The notes beneath the pieces were generated by a model. That model did not search any database, was not told the origin of the DNA, and was given only the letters and a program-made list of their open reading frames with translations. A DNA stretch of 64,000 nt from assembly GCF_003387075.1 (NCBI RefSeq), contig NZ_QUMQ01000001.1:2542001-2606000 (forward strand), in the 5' to 3' direction. The translations under genes were made by a program, and so were the position numbers. Origin of the DNA: Asanoa ferruginea (lineage in GTDB: Bacteria > Actinomycetota > Actinomycetes > Mycobacteriales > Micromonosporaceae). Positions 27,059 to 36,725 of this stretch are shown piece after piece; position 1 is the first letter of the stretch, and every line of letters begins with the position of its first letter.

Positions 27059-28246
27059 GTGGGCTCCAAGGACTGGCTGGAGAAAGACTTCTACGCCGTG
27101 CTGGGCGTTCCGAAGTCCGCCTCCGCCGACGAGATCAAGCGCAGCTACCGCAAGCTGGCGCGCGAGTTGCACCCCGACCACAACCCGGGCAACGCCGAGG
27201 CCGAAGACCGGTTCAAGTCGGTGTCCGAGGCCTACGACGTGCTGTCCGACGCCGGTCGCCGCAAGGAATACGACGAGATGCGCTCGCTCTTCGGTGCGGG
27301 CGCGTTCCGTCGGGGCGCGCGCACCGGCGGCCCGAGCACGGGCGGCTTCGACCCGTCCGACCTGTTCGGTGGCTTCAGCAACGCGGGCGGTGGCGGCGGC
27401 ACCGCGCGCGACGGCCGCTTCGGCGGTGCGGGCTTCTCCGACCTGTTCGGCTCGATCTTCTCGGGCGGCGGCCGGAGCACCACCACCCAACCGCGCGGCC
27501 CGGCCCGCGGCCGTGACGTGGAGACCGAGGTCACCCTCGACTTCGGCGACGCGGTCCGTGGCGTCACCCTGCCGCTGACGTTGCGGGCGCCGGGCGTCTG
27601 CGACACCTGTCACGGCAACGGCGCCAAGCCGGGCACCCAGCCGCGCACCTGCCCGCAGTGTCAGGGCTCCGGGCTGATCACCCGCAACCAGGGTTCGTTC
27701 AGCTTCTCGGAGCCGTGCCGCGAGTGCCAGGGCGTCGGCACGATCGTCGAGGAGAAGTGCCCGGAGTGCCGCGGCACGGGCGGGGTCACCAAGACCCGCA
27801 CGCTCAACGTGCGGTTCCCCTCCGGCGTCTCCGACGGGCAGCGGATCCGGCTGGCCGGCCGGGGCGAGCCCGGTGACCGAGGCGGTCCGCCCGGCGACCT
27901 CTACGTGCTGGTGCGCGTCCGCGCCGACGACATGTTCGGCCGGTCCGGCAACGACCTGACGATCACCGCTCCGATCACCTACGCGGAGGCGGTGTTCGGC
28001 ACCGACCTGCGGGTTCCGACGATGGACGGCTACGTGACGCTGCGGGTGCCGCCGGGCACTCCCAACGGCCGGGTCCTGCGGGCCCGGGGCAAGGGCGTGG
28101 TCAAACGCGACGGACTGGTCGGCGACCTTCTCGTCTCGATCGAGGTCGCCATCCCGACGGCGCTGACCGACGAGGCCCGCGAAGCATTGGAGAAGTTTGC
28201 CGTGCTCTCGCCGGATGCGGGACGCGACACGTTGTGGCGGAGGTGA
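27059..28246 (+). CDS. dnaJ: Chaperone DnaJ (Hsp40)
   Basis: 395 residues from GTG 27059, with GGAAGGGAGG upstream. The J domain holds the HPD motif (ELHPDHNPG). A long Gly/Phe-rich stretch follows. Four zinc-binding motifs are present: CDTCHGNG, CPQCQGSG, CRECQGVG and CPECRGTG. The C-terminal substrate-binding domains complete a type I DnaJ. It delivers substrates to DnaK and stimulates ATP hydrolysis. Confidence 0.97.
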   Translation: MGSKDWLEKDFYAVLGVPKSASADEIKRSYRKLARELHPDHNPGNAEAEDRFKSVSEAYDVLSDAGRRKEYDEMRSLFGAGAFRRGARTGGPSTGGFDPSDLFGGFSNAGGGGGTARDGRFGGAGFSDLFGSIFSGGGRSTTTQPRGPARGRDVETEVTLDFGDAVRGVTLPLTLRAPGVCDTCHGNGAKPGTQPRTCPQCQGSGLITRNQGSFSFSEPCRECQGVGTIVEEKCPECRGTGGVTKTRTLNVRFPSGVSDGQRIRLAGRGEPGDRGGPPGDLYVLVRVRADDMFGRSGNDLTITAPITYAEAVFGTDLRVPTMDGYVTLRVPPGTPNGRVLRARGKGVVKRDGLVGDLLVSIEVAIPTALTDEAREALEKFAVLSPDAGRDTLWRR

Positions 28247-28253
28247 TCGTCCC

Positions 28254-28715
28254 ATGCAGCCCTTCGAAGATGCGGAGGTCTCGATCACGATCGAGGCGTC
28301 CTCCGACGAGAAGGTCCTGATCATCTCCGTGGCTGCCCGGATGGCCGGCATGCACCCGCAGACCCTGCGGCAATACGACCGGCTCGGGCTGGTGCAGCCC
28401 GGCCGGGCGGCCGGCGGTGGGCGGCGCTACAGCGCGCGCGACGTCGCGCTGCTCCGCGAGGTGCAGCGGCTCAGCCAGGACGAGGGCATCAACCTGGAGG
28501 GCATCCGCCGGATCATCGGGCTGGAGGAGTCGGTCAACGAACTGCGCGAGCGGGTCGCTGACCTCGAGGCCGCCCTGACCGCGGCCTACCGGCGGATAGC
28601 CGAACTCGAGACGATGGGCGCCTACCCGCGCGCTGACCTGGTGCCGATGGCCCGGGCCTCGACCGCGTTGGTGGTGTGGCGGCCACGCCGACAGGCCGAC
28701 CCGCCGACGCGATAA
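28254..28715 (+). CDS. hspR: Heat shock repressor HspR (MerR family)
   Basis: 153 residues from ATG 28254, with GGCGGAGGTG before it and only 7 bp after dnaJ; the longer frame to 28197 overlaps dnaJ. The MerR-type winged helix is LIISVAARMAGMHPQTLRQYDR...GRRYSARDVALLREVQ, followed by a coiled coil (ESVNELRERVADLEAAL). HspR binds HAIR sites, with DnaK as co-repressor, to repress dnaK and clpB. HAIR sites occur here at both genes. A strong terminator follows. Confidence 0.96.
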   Translation: MQPFEDAEVSITIEASSDEKVLIISVAARMAGMHPQTLRQYDRLGLVQPGRAAGGGRRYSARDVALLREVQRLSQDEGINLEGIRRIIGLEESVNELRERVADLEAALTAAYRRIAELETMGAYPRADLVPMARASTALVVWRPRRQADPPTR

Positions 28716-28760
28716 ACACCCGCGAAAGTCGACGAAGGACTAACCTCACCATATCGGACA

Positions 28761-28797
28761 AAGAAGGCCGGGATCCACGGGGGGTCCCGGCCTTCTT
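28761..28797 (+). terminator. Terminator of the dnaK operon
   Basis: A 16-bp stem whose outer part is AAGAAGGCCGGGA / TCCCGGCCTTCTT, with a short G-rich loop, directly after hspR. Confidence 0.9.
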
Positions 28798-28815
28798 CGC
28801 CCGGGGGGTTCGTGA

Positions 28816-29667
28816 GTGGACATTCAACATCGCCGCATCGCGGCCAACGACGCCGTGCATCACTACGCGGTCGTCGGTTCGGGTCCGCCGCTGATCCTGC
28901 TGCACGGCTTCCCGGAAACGTGGCGGGCCTGGTTGCGGGTGGCGCAGCGGCTGGCAGCCGACTTCCGCATCATCATGCCCGACCTGCGCGGGCTGGGCGG
29001 CTCGCCGGGGCCGGCGAGCGGTTACGACAAACACAGCCTGGCGGCGGATGTACGCGCGATCGCGCGCACCGAGTTCGGCAACACCCGCGCCGTGGTCTGC
29101 GGGCACGACCTCGGCGGTTACGTCGGGTTCGCGTACGCCCTGAGCCACCGCGACGCCACCGGGGCCCTGGTGCTGGTCGAAGCGGCACCACCGGGCACCT
29201 CGCAGCTCGACCACCTGATGACCAACCCGCGCACCTGGCACCTGGCGTTCCACGCCAACGCCGACGTCGCCCACCTGCTGATCAGCGGGCGGGAACGGGC
29301 CTACGTCGACTTCCTGATCCGGTCCCGGATCTTCGACGCCGGCGCGATCGACGCCGCCGACGTCGACCGCTACGCGGAGGCCTACGCGGCGCCCGGTGCG
29401 CTGCGGGCCGCGCTGGAGATGTATCGCTCGCTCGCCCTCGACCGGCAGCTCAACCTGGCGGCGCTGGCCGAGGACGGCCGGCTGGCCATGCCGGTCACCG
29501 CCGTCGGCGCCGCCCCGAGCGCGACCACGGCGGGCCTGCGGGAGATGCTCGGCGAGATCGCCGTGGACGGGCGCGCCGAACTCGTCGAGGAGACGGGCTA
29601 TTGGATCCCGGAGGAACGCCCGGCGCAGCTGGCCGAGATCATCCGGAACGCCTCCGAAGGGCTCTAG
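28816..29667 (+). CDS. Alpha/beta hydrolase, epoxide-hydrolase-like, lacking the catalytic His
   Basis: 283 residues from GTG 28816. The oxyanion motif HGFPETW and the nucleophile elbow CGHDLGGY (Asp as nucleophile) place it with epoxide hydrolases and haloalkane dehalogenases. A cap domain spans about 130-210. At the position of the general base, family members read GHWxxxExP, but this protein reads TGYWIPEERP: Tyr (TAT) replaces His (CAT). The acid residue may be in AAPSATTAG or nearby. Without the His the covalent ester should not be hydrolysed efficiently. It may be inactive, a binding protein, or use another base. It shares a CTAG with the convergent gene's stop. Confidence 0.85.
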   Translation: MDIQHRRIAANDAVHHYAVVGSGPPLILLHGFPETWRAWLRVAQRLAADFRIIMPDLRGLGGSPGPASGYDKHSLAADVRAIARTEFGNTRAVVCGHDLGGYVGFAYALSHRDATGALVLVEAAPPGTSQLDHLMTNPRTWHLAFHANADVAHLLISGRERAYVDFLIRSRIFDAGAIDAADVDRYAEAYAAPGALRAALEMYRSLALDRQLNLAALAEDGRLAMPVTAVGAAPSATTAGLREMLGEIAVDGRAELVEETGYWIPEERPAQLAEIIRNASEGL

Positions 29668-30119
29668 GAGAGCCGGCGGCCGGAGCGGACCAGGCCGCCC
29701 TCGCACCAGTCGCGATAGTCGAACAGGTCGGGCTTGGCCAGCAGCACCCGGCTGTTGTGTGCCCAGGTGCGCATCTGGTCGTCGCCCAGCGACTCGGCCT
29801 GCTGCACCAGCTTGCGCAGCCGCCGTTTGGGGTGGGCCCGGAACTTCGTGCGGATGCCGTCGGCCGCGTAGATGTAGAGGCAGTGCAGCGCGAAGCGGCG
29901 GGCCGGGCAGGAGCGGTCCATCGCCAGCTCGAACAGCGTCGTGACGAGATGATCGCCAGAGACCAGCAGGTCCCAGTCTTGCGGCATCGTCTGCAGCGGC
30001 ACCGAGTCCGGATCGTAGGCCCAGGCGCGTAGCTCCGCGGGCGTTGGATCAACGGGATTGGTGAAGCCGCTGAACGACGTCGACTGCACGCTCACGGACA
30101 CCTCGCTCCGCATGGTCAT
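29664..30119 (-). CDS. Protein of unknown function, 151 residues
   Basis: Starts MTMRSEVSVSVQSTSFSGF; other in-frame ATG/GTG starts follow within 30 bp. Soluble, with a helical middle (HLVTTLFELAMDRSCPARRFALHCLYIYA) rich in aromatic and basic residues and a conserved-looking DLFDYRDWCEGGLV at the C-terminus. No domain is recognised. Its stop overlaps the hydrolase stop by 4 bp. About 130 bp upstream separate it from the end of the antiporter gene on the same strand. Confidence 0.7.
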   Translation of the reverse strand: MTMRSEVSVSVQSTSFSGFTNPVDPTPAELRAWAYDPDSVPLQTMPQDWDLLVSGDHLVTTLFELAMDRSCPARRFALHCLYIYAADGIRTKFRAHPKRRLRKLVQQAESLGDDQMRTWAHNSRVLLAKPDLFDYRDWCEGGLVRSGRRLS

Positions 30120-30248
30120 GCGTCGATCTCGCTCAATGGTCGATCTTCCGCTTCCAGACCCCTCTGCGCTGCGACCGTAGCGCTTGCCGAGGTGCGACGG
30201 AAGGGGCCAAAGGTTAAGACCCGGGCACGATCGCCTGAGCGCGCTGAG

Positions 30249-31481
30249 TTACTGGCTAGTAGCGTCCGGTGTGTGCCGAGTTAGGGCTCCTTCGGCCGCC
30301 AGCCGCCGGCCCGGCCGCGGTTGCAGCAGCGCCTTGAACCACTCGAAGTCGGGTAGCCGCGCGATCACCGGACCGACCACAACCGTGATCAGCACGTACG
30401 CGGTCGCGAGCGCGCCGAGCTTCGCCGGTATCCCCGGAGTGGCCACCGCCAGGCCGGCGATGACGATCGAGAACTCGCCCCGCGGCGTCAGCGCGAACCC
30501 GGCCCGCCACCGACCACGCACCGCGATGCCGGCGCGCCTGGCGGCGACGTACCCCGTGAGCACCTTGGTGGTGATCGTGACGACCGCGAGCCCGATCGCC
30601 GGCAACAGCACCGGCGGGATGTCGGCGGGGTTGGTGGTCAACCCGAAGAAGACGAAGAACACCGCGGCGAAGATGTCGCGCAGCGGCGAGAGCAGTTGGG
30701 TCGCGTGGTGTGCGACCGGGCCGGAGACCGCGATGCCGACCAGGAACGCGCCGACCGCCGCCGACACCTTGAGCTGCGCGGCCACGCCGGCGACCAGCAG
30801 GGTCAGGCCGAAGACGCCGAGCAGCAACGCCTCGGGGTCGCGCGCCGAGATCGCCTTGGAGATCCAGCCGCCGAAGCGGATCGCGACCACCAGCACGACG
30901 GAGACCGCGAGCACCGCCACGCCGAGCGCGACGCCGCCGCCGATCAGGCCCGTGCCGGCCAGCAGCGCGGTCAGCAACGGCAGGTAGAGCGCCATCGCCA
31001 GGTCTTCCATCACCAGCACGGAGAGCACCACCGGGGTCTCCCGGTTGCCCAGCCGGCCCAGGTCGGCGAGCACCTTGGCGACCACACCCGACGAGGTCAC
31101 CCAGGTGACGCCGGCCAGCACCACCGCGGCCACCCAGCCCCAGCCGAGCAGCAGGGCGAACGCCGCGCCCGGCAGGGCGTTGAGGGCCGCGTCGAGCAGG
31201 CCGACCGGTGCCGCCGCGCGCAGGTTGCCGACCAACTCGTCGGCCGAATATTCCAGGCCGAGCAGCACCAGCAGCAGGATCACGCCGATCTCGGCGCCGA
31301 CCGAGAAGAACTGCTCGCTGGCGCTCAGCGGCAGCAGCCCGCCGTGCCCGAACGCGAGGCCCGCCAGTAGGTAGAGCGGGATCGGCGAGATGCCGAACCG
31401 GCGGCTGAGCCGCCCGAGCAGGCCGAGGAGGAACATCAGTGCCCCGACCTCGATGAGCAGGACCGTCGTGCTCTCATGCAT
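30249..31481 (-). CDS. khtU: Cation:proton antiporter (CPA2, KhtU-like)
   Basis: 410 residues with about 12 transmembrane helices. The CPA2 pattern is seen in PLYLLAGLAFGHGG, GVILLLVLLGLEYS, and the ion-site region VTSSGVVAKVL...SVLVMEDLAMALYLP. The short cytosolic tail has no RCK domain. Instead a separate TrkA-C-type subunit gene lies 7 bp upstream, the arrangement of KhtT-KhtU K+/H+ antiporters. It likely exports K+ (or Na+) for pH or osmotic balance. Confidence 0.9.
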   Translation of the reverse strand: MHESTTVLLIEVGALMFLLGLLGRLSRRFGISPIPLYLLAGLAFGHGGLLPLSASEQFFSVGAEIGVILLLVLLGLEYSADELVGNLRAAAPVGLLDAALNALPGAAFALLLGWGWVAAVVLAGVTWVTSSGVVAKVLADLGRLGNRETPVVLSVLVMEDLAMALYLPLLTALLAGTGLIGGGVALGVAVLAVSVVLVVAIRFGGWISKAISARDPEALLLGVFGLTLLVAGVAAQLKVSAAVGAFLVGIAVSGPVAHHATQLLSPLRDIFAAVFFVFFGLTTNPADIPPVLLPAIGLAVVTITTKVLTGYVAARRAGIAVRGRWRAGFALTPRGEFSIVIAGLAVATPGIPAKLGALATAYVLITVVVGPVIARLPDFEWFKALLQPRPGRRLAAEGALTRHTPDATSQ

Positions 31482-31488
31482 GGCCGGT

Positions 31489-31989
31489 TCAGCCGTCCGG
31501 GTCGCCGTCGGCGAGGATCCGGGTCAGCGCGTCGAGACCCTTGCGGGTGCCGACGGCGACGACCACGTCACCGGTCTCGAAGCCGAAGTCTGGCCCCGGC
31601 GACGGGATCACCCCGGCGCCGCGCAGGATCGCGACGATCGACGCGCTGGTGCGGGTGCGGGCCTTGGTGTCACCGAGCGGCCGGCCGACGAAGGGCGTGC
31701 CGGCGGGCAGCGCGATCTGCTCGGTGAGCAGGCCGGCGGCCTGGTCGCGGAGCCCCGCGAGCTGGCCCAGCATCAGTGACGCGCCGAGCAGGTCGGCCAG
31801 CGCCTCGGCCTCTTCGTCGCGCAGCGGGATCGCGGCCAGCCGCGCGTCGGGGTCGTCGGCGTCGTAGACGATCAGCGCGCGGCGGCCGTCGCGATGCGAC
31901 ACGACACCGAGCCGCTGGCCCGACTCTGTGACGAAGTCGTGCCGCACGCCGATGCCGGGTAACGATGTCTGTTCCACCCTCACTCGCAC
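31489..31989 (-). CDS. khtT: Antiporter regulatory subunit with TrkA-C domain (KhtT-like)
   Basis: 166 residues. The N-terminal half (MRVRVEQTSLPGIGVRHDFVT) matches the KhtT N-terminal domain. The C-terminal 70 residues are a TrkA-C (RCK_C) ligand-binding domain with SIVAILRGAGVIPSPGPDFGFETGDVVVAVGT. It is cytosolic and should gate the antiporter encoded directly downstream, probably by sensing a nucleotide or pH. Confidence 0.9.
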   Translation of the reverse strand: MRVRVEQTSLPGIGVRHDFVTESGQRLGVVSHRDGRRALIVYDADDPDARLAAIPLRDEEAEALADLLGASLMLGQLAGLRDQAAGLLTEQIALPAGTPFVGRPLGDTKARTRTSASIVAILRGAGVIPSPGPDFGFETGDVVVAVGTRKGLDALTRILADGDPDG

Positions 31990-32060
31990 GCTGGCAACCT
32001 ATCCAAAGATCGGGAACCATGCCCGTCGCCGGAGACTCGTGACCTTGGCGGGGAGGTGTC

Positions 32061-33161
32061 ATGCGCGGACGGAACCTGGTGGCGGCGGCGGCCGCCGTAC
32101 TCGTGCTGCTCGGTGGTTGTTCGATCGGTGACATCCGGCGGCCGCCGCCAACGCCCCCGCCGCCCACGTCCCCACCGGCGACCCTGGCGGGCTTCGAGGT
32201 GCGGCACGGGTCGGTGCCGGTGCCGCCGAGCTATCACCTGCAAAACGTCGAGTTCGTCAACCAGGCGCTCGGCTACGCGCTGTTCGATCGGTGCGGGTCG
32301 ACCAGCGCCGCGCCCGGGCCGGCCGAGAGCTGCTCGGCGGCGGTCGTGCGCACCGACGACGGTGGCCGGAGCTGGCATCAGGTCTACCACCCGCATCCCG
32401 AGGGCAAGGGCCATCAGTTGTACGCCGTCGATAGGCGGCTGGTGCTCCACGTCGACCCGGACGGCTGGTATGTCTCCAACGACGGCGGCGTCACCTATGC
32501 GCACACGCCCGAGGGCGGACCGATCCCGGCGGCCTACCGGGCGTTGTCCGGCGAGTTCCAGGCGTGCTGCGACAGCGACAAGAAACAGCGGGTGATGCGG
32601 CTGCGGGCTGACGGTTCGTTGGTGCCGACGAAGGCGCAGCCGCCGATCGCCGACCTCCGCACGGTCTCCTCGTCGGTGCACTGGGTTTACGCGGTCGGGC
32701 TCGTCGAGGGTCGGCCGGAAACCTGGGTGTCCAACGATGCCGGCGACACCTGGCGGCAGGTGGCCGTTGGCGGCGCGAGCGGGCGGCTGGAGGCCGTGCA
32801 CATCGACGTCGACCGCGGCGGGACGTTCGCCTGGATGACCGGGCAGACCGACCTGATCTCCTGGCCGTCGCTGTTCTACTTCGACGGGCAGGGCTGGCGG
32901 GCGATGACTGCCTCCGGGCACCCCGACCGGTTCATCTCGGGCGTCGTGCTCGAAGACGCCTCGCTCGCGGTCACCACGCCGGACCGGGCCGGCCTGGTCT
33001 CGGGTGGGCTGTTCCAGTGGGTCGACTGGCCGATCAGCGACTGCTTCCTGCGGTTGCTGGCGGATGGCACGCTGTTCTGCGCGGCCGGCCCGGTGTCCTG
33101 GCTGGGCGTCGCGTTCGGCGGCAAGTGGACGTGGATCAAAGTCCTGGTCGGCAACGAGTGA
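32061..33161 (+). CDS. Lipoprotein with BNR/sialidase-type beta-propeller
   Basis: 366 residues. A signal peptide with lipobox LLGGC (Cys about 20) is followed by a Pro/Thr linker. The body has BNR/Asp-box patterns: TDDGGRSW, SNDGGVTY and SNDAGDTW, each of the SxDxGxxW type. It is probably a cell-surface beta-propeller tethered to the membrane. Asp boxes are structural; no sialidase catalytic Arg triad is apparent, so enzyme activity is not claimed. Function unknown. It lies 86 bp before clpB; the HAIR site and clpB promoter are in that gap. Confidence 0.82.
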   Translation: MRGRNLVAAAAAVLVLLGGCSIGDIRRPPPTPPPPTSPPATLAGFEVRHGSVPVPPSYHLQNVEFVNQALGYALFDRCGSTSAAPGPAESCSAAVVRTDDGGRSWHQVYHPHPEGKGHQLYAVDRRLVLHVDPDGWYVSNDGGVTYAHTPEGGPIPAAYRALSGEFQACCDSDKKQRVMRLRADGSLVPTKAQPPIADLRTVSSSVHWVYAVGLVEGRPETWVSNDAGDTWRQVAVGGASGRLEAVHIDVDRGGTFAWMTGQTDLISWPSLFYFDGQGWRAMTASGHPDRFISGVVLEDASLAVTTPDRAGLVSGGLFQWVDWPISDCFLRLLADGTLFCAAGPVSWLGVAFGGKWTWIKVLVGNE

Positions 33162-33180
33162 CGTAGCTCACAGCCTGGGA

Positions 33181-33201
33181 GTTGAGCGGAATAGGCTCAA
33201 C
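33181..33201. promoter_or_regulatory. HAIR operator (HspR site) upstream of clpB
   Basis: Half-sites GTTGAGC and GCTCAAC form a perfect inverted repeat with a 7-bp spacer. A -10-like TAGGCT (33192-33197) lies inside it. It is 45 bp before the clpB ATG. Confidence 0.88.
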
Positions 33202-33246
33202 TCTGGTTGTGTCGTGTCTAGTGGACGCCAGCTATCAGGGGAGCCC

Positions 33247-35844
33247 ATGAACACCGAACGTCTGACGACCAAGAGTCGTGAGGTCATCACCGGCGCCGCC
33301 GCGGGCGCGGCCCAGCGCGGCAACGCCACCGTCGAACCGTGGCACATGCTGCTCGCACTGCTCGACACCGGCGGCTCGACCGCCGGCGGCCTGCTGCGCG
33401 CGGTCGGCGCCAACGCCGCCGACATCCGCCGCGCCGCCGCCCGGGCGATCGAGGGCCTGCCCACCGCGCAGGGCCCGAGCGTCGCCGAGCCCAGCCTGTC
33501 CCGCGAGTTCGTCAACGCGATCGGCGCGGCCGAGCAGATCGCCCGCCCGCTCGGCGACGAGTTCGTCTCCACCGAGCACCTGCTGGCCGGCCTCGCCCGG
33601 GTCGGCGGTGCGGTCGCCGACCTGCTCAAGCAGCAGGGTGCCACCGAAGCCAACCTCGTCGCCGCGTTCCCGACCATCCGCGGCGGCGACCGCCGGGTCA
33701 CCAACGCCGACCCGGAGCAGACCTACCAGGCGCTGGAGAAATACGGCGTCGACCTGACCGCGCGGGCCCGCGACGGCAAGACCGACCCGGTGATCGGCCG
33801 CGATTCCGAGATCCGCCGGGTCATGCAGGTGCTGTCCCGCAAGACGAAGAACAACCCGGTGCTGATCGGCGAGCCCGGCGTCGGCAAGACCGCGATCGTC
33901 GAGGGCCTGGCACAGCGGATCGTGGCCGGTGACGTGCCCGAGTCGCTGCGCGACAAGAAGCTGGTCGCGCTCGACCTCGCCGCGATGGTCGCCGGCGCGT
34001 CCTACCGGGGCCAGTTCGAGGAGCGGCTCAAGTCGGTCCTCGAGGAGATCAAGAACTCCGACGGCCAGGTCATCACGTTCCTCGACGAGTTGCACACCGT
34101 CGTCGGCGCCGGCCGCGGCGAGGGTTCGATGGACGCCGGCAACATGCTCAAGCCGATGCTCGCCCGCGGTGAGCTGCGCATGGTCGGTGCCACCACGCTC
34201 GACGAATACCGCGAGCACATCGAGAAGGACCCGGCGCTGGAGCGCCGCTTCCAGCCGGTCGTGGTCGGCGAGCCCTCGGTCGAAGACACCATCGGGATCC
34301 TGCGCGGCCTCAAGGAGCGCTACGAGGTGCACCACGGCGTGCGGATCACCGACGCCGCGCTGGTGGCCGCGGCGTCGCTCTCGAACCGCTACATCGCCGA
34401 CCGGTTCCTCCCCGACAAGGCGATCGACCTGGTCGACGAGGCCGGCTCCCGGCTCCGCATGGAGATCGACTCGCGGCCGGTCGAGGTCGACGAGGTCGAG
34501 CGCGCGGTGCGCCGGCTCGAGATCGAGGAGATGGCGCTGGAGAAGGAGCCCGACGTGGCCTCCGCCGAGCGCCTGGCCCGGCTGCGCAAGGAGTTGGCCG
34601 ACAAGCGCGAGCAGATGACGGCCCTGTCCGAGCGGTGGCGCCTGGAGAAGGAGCACATCACCAAGATCTCGACGGCCAAGGAGGAGCTGGAGCGGCTGCG
34701 CGGCGAGGAGAGCGTCGCCGAGCGCGACGGCGACTTCGCCCGGGCCTCCGAGCTGCGCTACGGCCGCATCCCCGACCTGGAGGCCGAGCTGGTCGCCGCC
34801 GAGGCCGAGTTGGTCTCGCTGCAGGCCAGCGGCGCCATGCTGAAGGAAGAGGTCAGCGCCGACGACATCGCCACCGTCGTCGCCGCGTGGACCGGCATCC
34901 CGGCCGGGCGGCTGCTGGAGGGTGAGACCACCAAGCTGCTGCGGATGGAGGAGTCCCTGTCGTCCCGCGTGGTCGGCCAGCCCGAGGCGGTCGGCGCGGT
35001 CTCCGACGCGGTCCGCCGGGCGCGGGCCGGCATCGCCGACCCCGATCGCCCGACCGGCAGCTTCCTGTTCCTCGGGCCGACCGGTGTGGGCAAGACCGAG
35101 CTCGCGAAGGCGCTCGCCGAGTTCCTGTTCGACGACGAGCGGGCAATGGTACGCATCGACATGAGCGAGTACGGCGAGAAGCACAGCGTCGCCCGTCTCG
35201 TCGGTGCGCCACCCGGATACATCGGCTACGAGGAGGGCGGTCAGCTGACCGAGGCGGTGCGCCGCCGGCCCTACTCGGTGATCCTGCTCGACGAGGTCGA
35301 GAAGGCCCACCCCGACGTGTTCGACGTGCTGCTCCAGGTGCTCGACGACGGCCGGCTCACCGACGGGCAGGGCCGCACGGTCGACTTCCGCAACGCGATC
35401 CTGATCCTCACCTCCAACCTCGGTTCGACGCTGATCGCCGACCCGACGCTCGGCGAGGAGCAGCGGCGCGAGGCGGTGCTCGCGGTGGTCCGCGCCCACT
35501 TCAAGCCGGAGTTCCTCAACCGGCTCGACGACATCGTGGTGTTCGGGGCGCTGTCCGGCCCGCAGCTGCGCGCGATCGTCGACATCCAGCTCGACCACCT
35601 GCGCGCCCGGCTCGCTGAGCGGCGACTGTCGCTCGACGTGACCGAGCCGGCCCGGGTCTGGCTGGCCGAGCACGGGTTCGACCCGATCTACGGTGCCCGC
35701 CCGCTGCGCCGGCTGGTGCAGTCGTCGATCGGCGACCAGCTCGCCAAGGCGCTGCTGGGCGGCGAGATCCGCGACGGCGACAGTGTCTCGGTCGACCTCG
35801 CCGACACCAAGGACGGCCTGACCGTGATGGCTCTGGTCAACTGA
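33247..35844 (+). CDS. clpB: ATP-dependent disaggregase ClpB
   Basis: 865 residues from ATG 33247, with AGGGGAG before it; an earlier in-frame start would cross the preceding gene. Order: N-terminal Clp repeat domain (1-150), AAA1 with [16 protein letters not shown], a coiled-coil middle domain (about 400-530, [19 protein letters not shown]), AAA2 with [17 protein letters not shown] and [17 protein letters not shown]. It lacks a ClpP-docking IGF loop as expected for ClpB. With DnaK/DnaJ/GrpE it rescues aggregated proteins. The HAIR site places it in the HspR regulon. Confidence 0.97.
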   Translation: MNTERLTTKSREVITGAAAGAAQRGNATVEPWHMLLALLDTGGSTAGGLLRAVGANAADIRRAAARAIEGLPTAQGPSVAEPSLSREFVNAIGAAEQIARPLGDEFVSTEHLLAGLARVGGAVADLLKQQGATEANLVAAFPTIRGGDRRVTNADPEQTYQALEKYGVDLTARARDGKTDPVIGRDSEIRRVMQVLSRKTKNNPVLIGEPGVGKTAIVEGLAQRIVAGDVPESLRDKKLVALDLAAMVAGASYRGQFEERLKSVLEEIKNSDGQVITFLDELHTVVGAGRGEGSMDAGNMLKPMLARGELRMVGATTLDEYREHIEKDPALERRFQPVVVGEPSVEDTIGILRGLKERYEVHHGVRITDAALVAAASLSNRYIADRFLPDKAIDLVDEAGSRLRMEIDSRPVEVDEVERAVRRLEIEEMALEKEPDVASAERLARLRKELADKREQMTALSERWRLEKEHITKISTAKEELERLRGEESVAERDGDFARASELRYGRIPDLEAELVAAEAELVSLQASGAMLKEEVSADDIATVVAAWTGIPAGRLLEGETTKLLRMEESLSSRVVGQPEAVGAVSDAVRRARAGIADPDRPTGSFLFLGPTGVGKTELAKALAEFLFDDERAMVRIDMSEYGEKHSVARLVGAPPGYIGYEEGGQLTEAVRRRPYSVILLDEVEKAHPDVFDVLLQVLDDGRLTDGQGRTVDFRNAILILTSNLGSTLIADPTLGEEQRREAVLAVVRAHFKPEFLNRLDDIVVFGALSGPQLRAIVDIQLDHLRARLAERRLSLDVTEPARVWLAEHGFDPIYGARPLRRLVQSSIGDQLAKALLGGEIRDGDSVSVDLADTKDGLTVMALVN

Positions 35845-35858
35845 TCGATCACGATCGA

Positions 35859-35885
35859 CGCCCCCACCGCGCCGCGGTGGGGGCG
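35859..35885 (+). terminator. clpB terminator
   Basis: Perfect 12-bp stem CGCCCCCACCGC / GCGGTGGGGGCG with a 3-nt loop, 15 bp after the clpB stop. Confidence 0.85.
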
Positions 35886-35949
35886 ACAGGCTTGCGCGAG
35901 CCCGGTACGGTGATCTTCACTCATCGTGATGTATCGAGGAAGGAGCGCC

Positions 35950-36660
35950 GTGTCCGAGCTCGCCCCCGGTCCGGACCGTGTCCGGCCGCCGGGCACCGTC
36001 AGGATCTCCAGCTATCTCCTCTACGCCACCGCGGCGATCGAGGTCATCAGCCTGCTCGTCACGCTGGCGACGCTCAGCGACCTGCGCCAGGGGCTCAACG
36101 ACGCCTACGCCGGCACGACGCTGGAAGACGCCGGCGACACCGCGGCCGTCGTCGTCGCGGTCGCCGGTGGTGTCATCGCCCTGATCATCGCCATCGGGCT
36201 GGTGGTCCTGGGCTTCCTCAACCTGCGCGGCAAGAACGCCGCCCGGATCGTCACCTGGATCGTCGGCGGTCTGTTCGTGCTCTGCTGCGGCATCGGTTCG
36301 CTGCTCGGCGCCGCCGGCGGCGGGATGAACTTCGACAGTGGCGCCGACGCGCCCGACGCGGCCGACGTGCAGTCGAAGATCGACGCCGCCATGCCGAGCT
36401 GGCACGGGCCGGTCAACACCGTGCTGTCGATCATCCCGATCCTGCTGGTGCTGGGCACGCTGATCCTGCTCGCCCTGCCCGCCTCCAACGCCTGGTTCAA
36501 GCCCAAGGCCGCCACCTGGGAGCCGCCGACCCCGGGCTACCCGGTGATGCCGGGTTCGAGCTACCCCACCCCGCCCTACCCCCAGGGCGAGCCGCCGCTG
36601 CCGCCGGCGCCGCCGGCTGCTGGCAGTGAGCCGCCGGAGACCCCCGCGCCACCCCGATAG
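35950..36660 (+). CDS. Four-helix membrane protein with Pro-rich tail (unknown)
   Basis: 236 residues from GTG 35950, chosen because AGGAAGGAG ends 4 nt upstream. Four hydrophobic helices: LLYATAAIEVISLLVTLATL, VVVAVAGGVIALIIAIGLVVLG, ARIVTWIVGGLFVLCCGIGS and VLSIIPILLVLGTLILLAL. The last 55 residues are a Pro/Tyr/Gly tail. The next gene encodes a protein of the same plan, so the two are probably paralogues in one operon. No function is known to me. Confidence 0.75.
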   Translation: MSELAPGPDRVRPPGTVRISSYLLYATAAIEVISLLVTLATLSDLRQGLNDAYAGTTLEDAGDTAAVVVAVAGGVIALIIAIGLVVLGFLNLRGKNAARIVTWIVGGLFVLCCGIGSLLGAAGGGMNFDSGADAPDAADVQSKIDAAMPSWHGPVNTVLSIIPILLVLGTLILLALPASNAWFKPKAATWEPPTPGYPVMPGSSYPTPPYPQGEPPLPPAPPAAGSEPPETPAPPR

Positions 36661-36725
36661 CGATTGCCCGCACGGCCGGGGCCCGCCGAGTAGGTTCCTC
36701 CACAACGGAACTACCGGAGGGCCCC

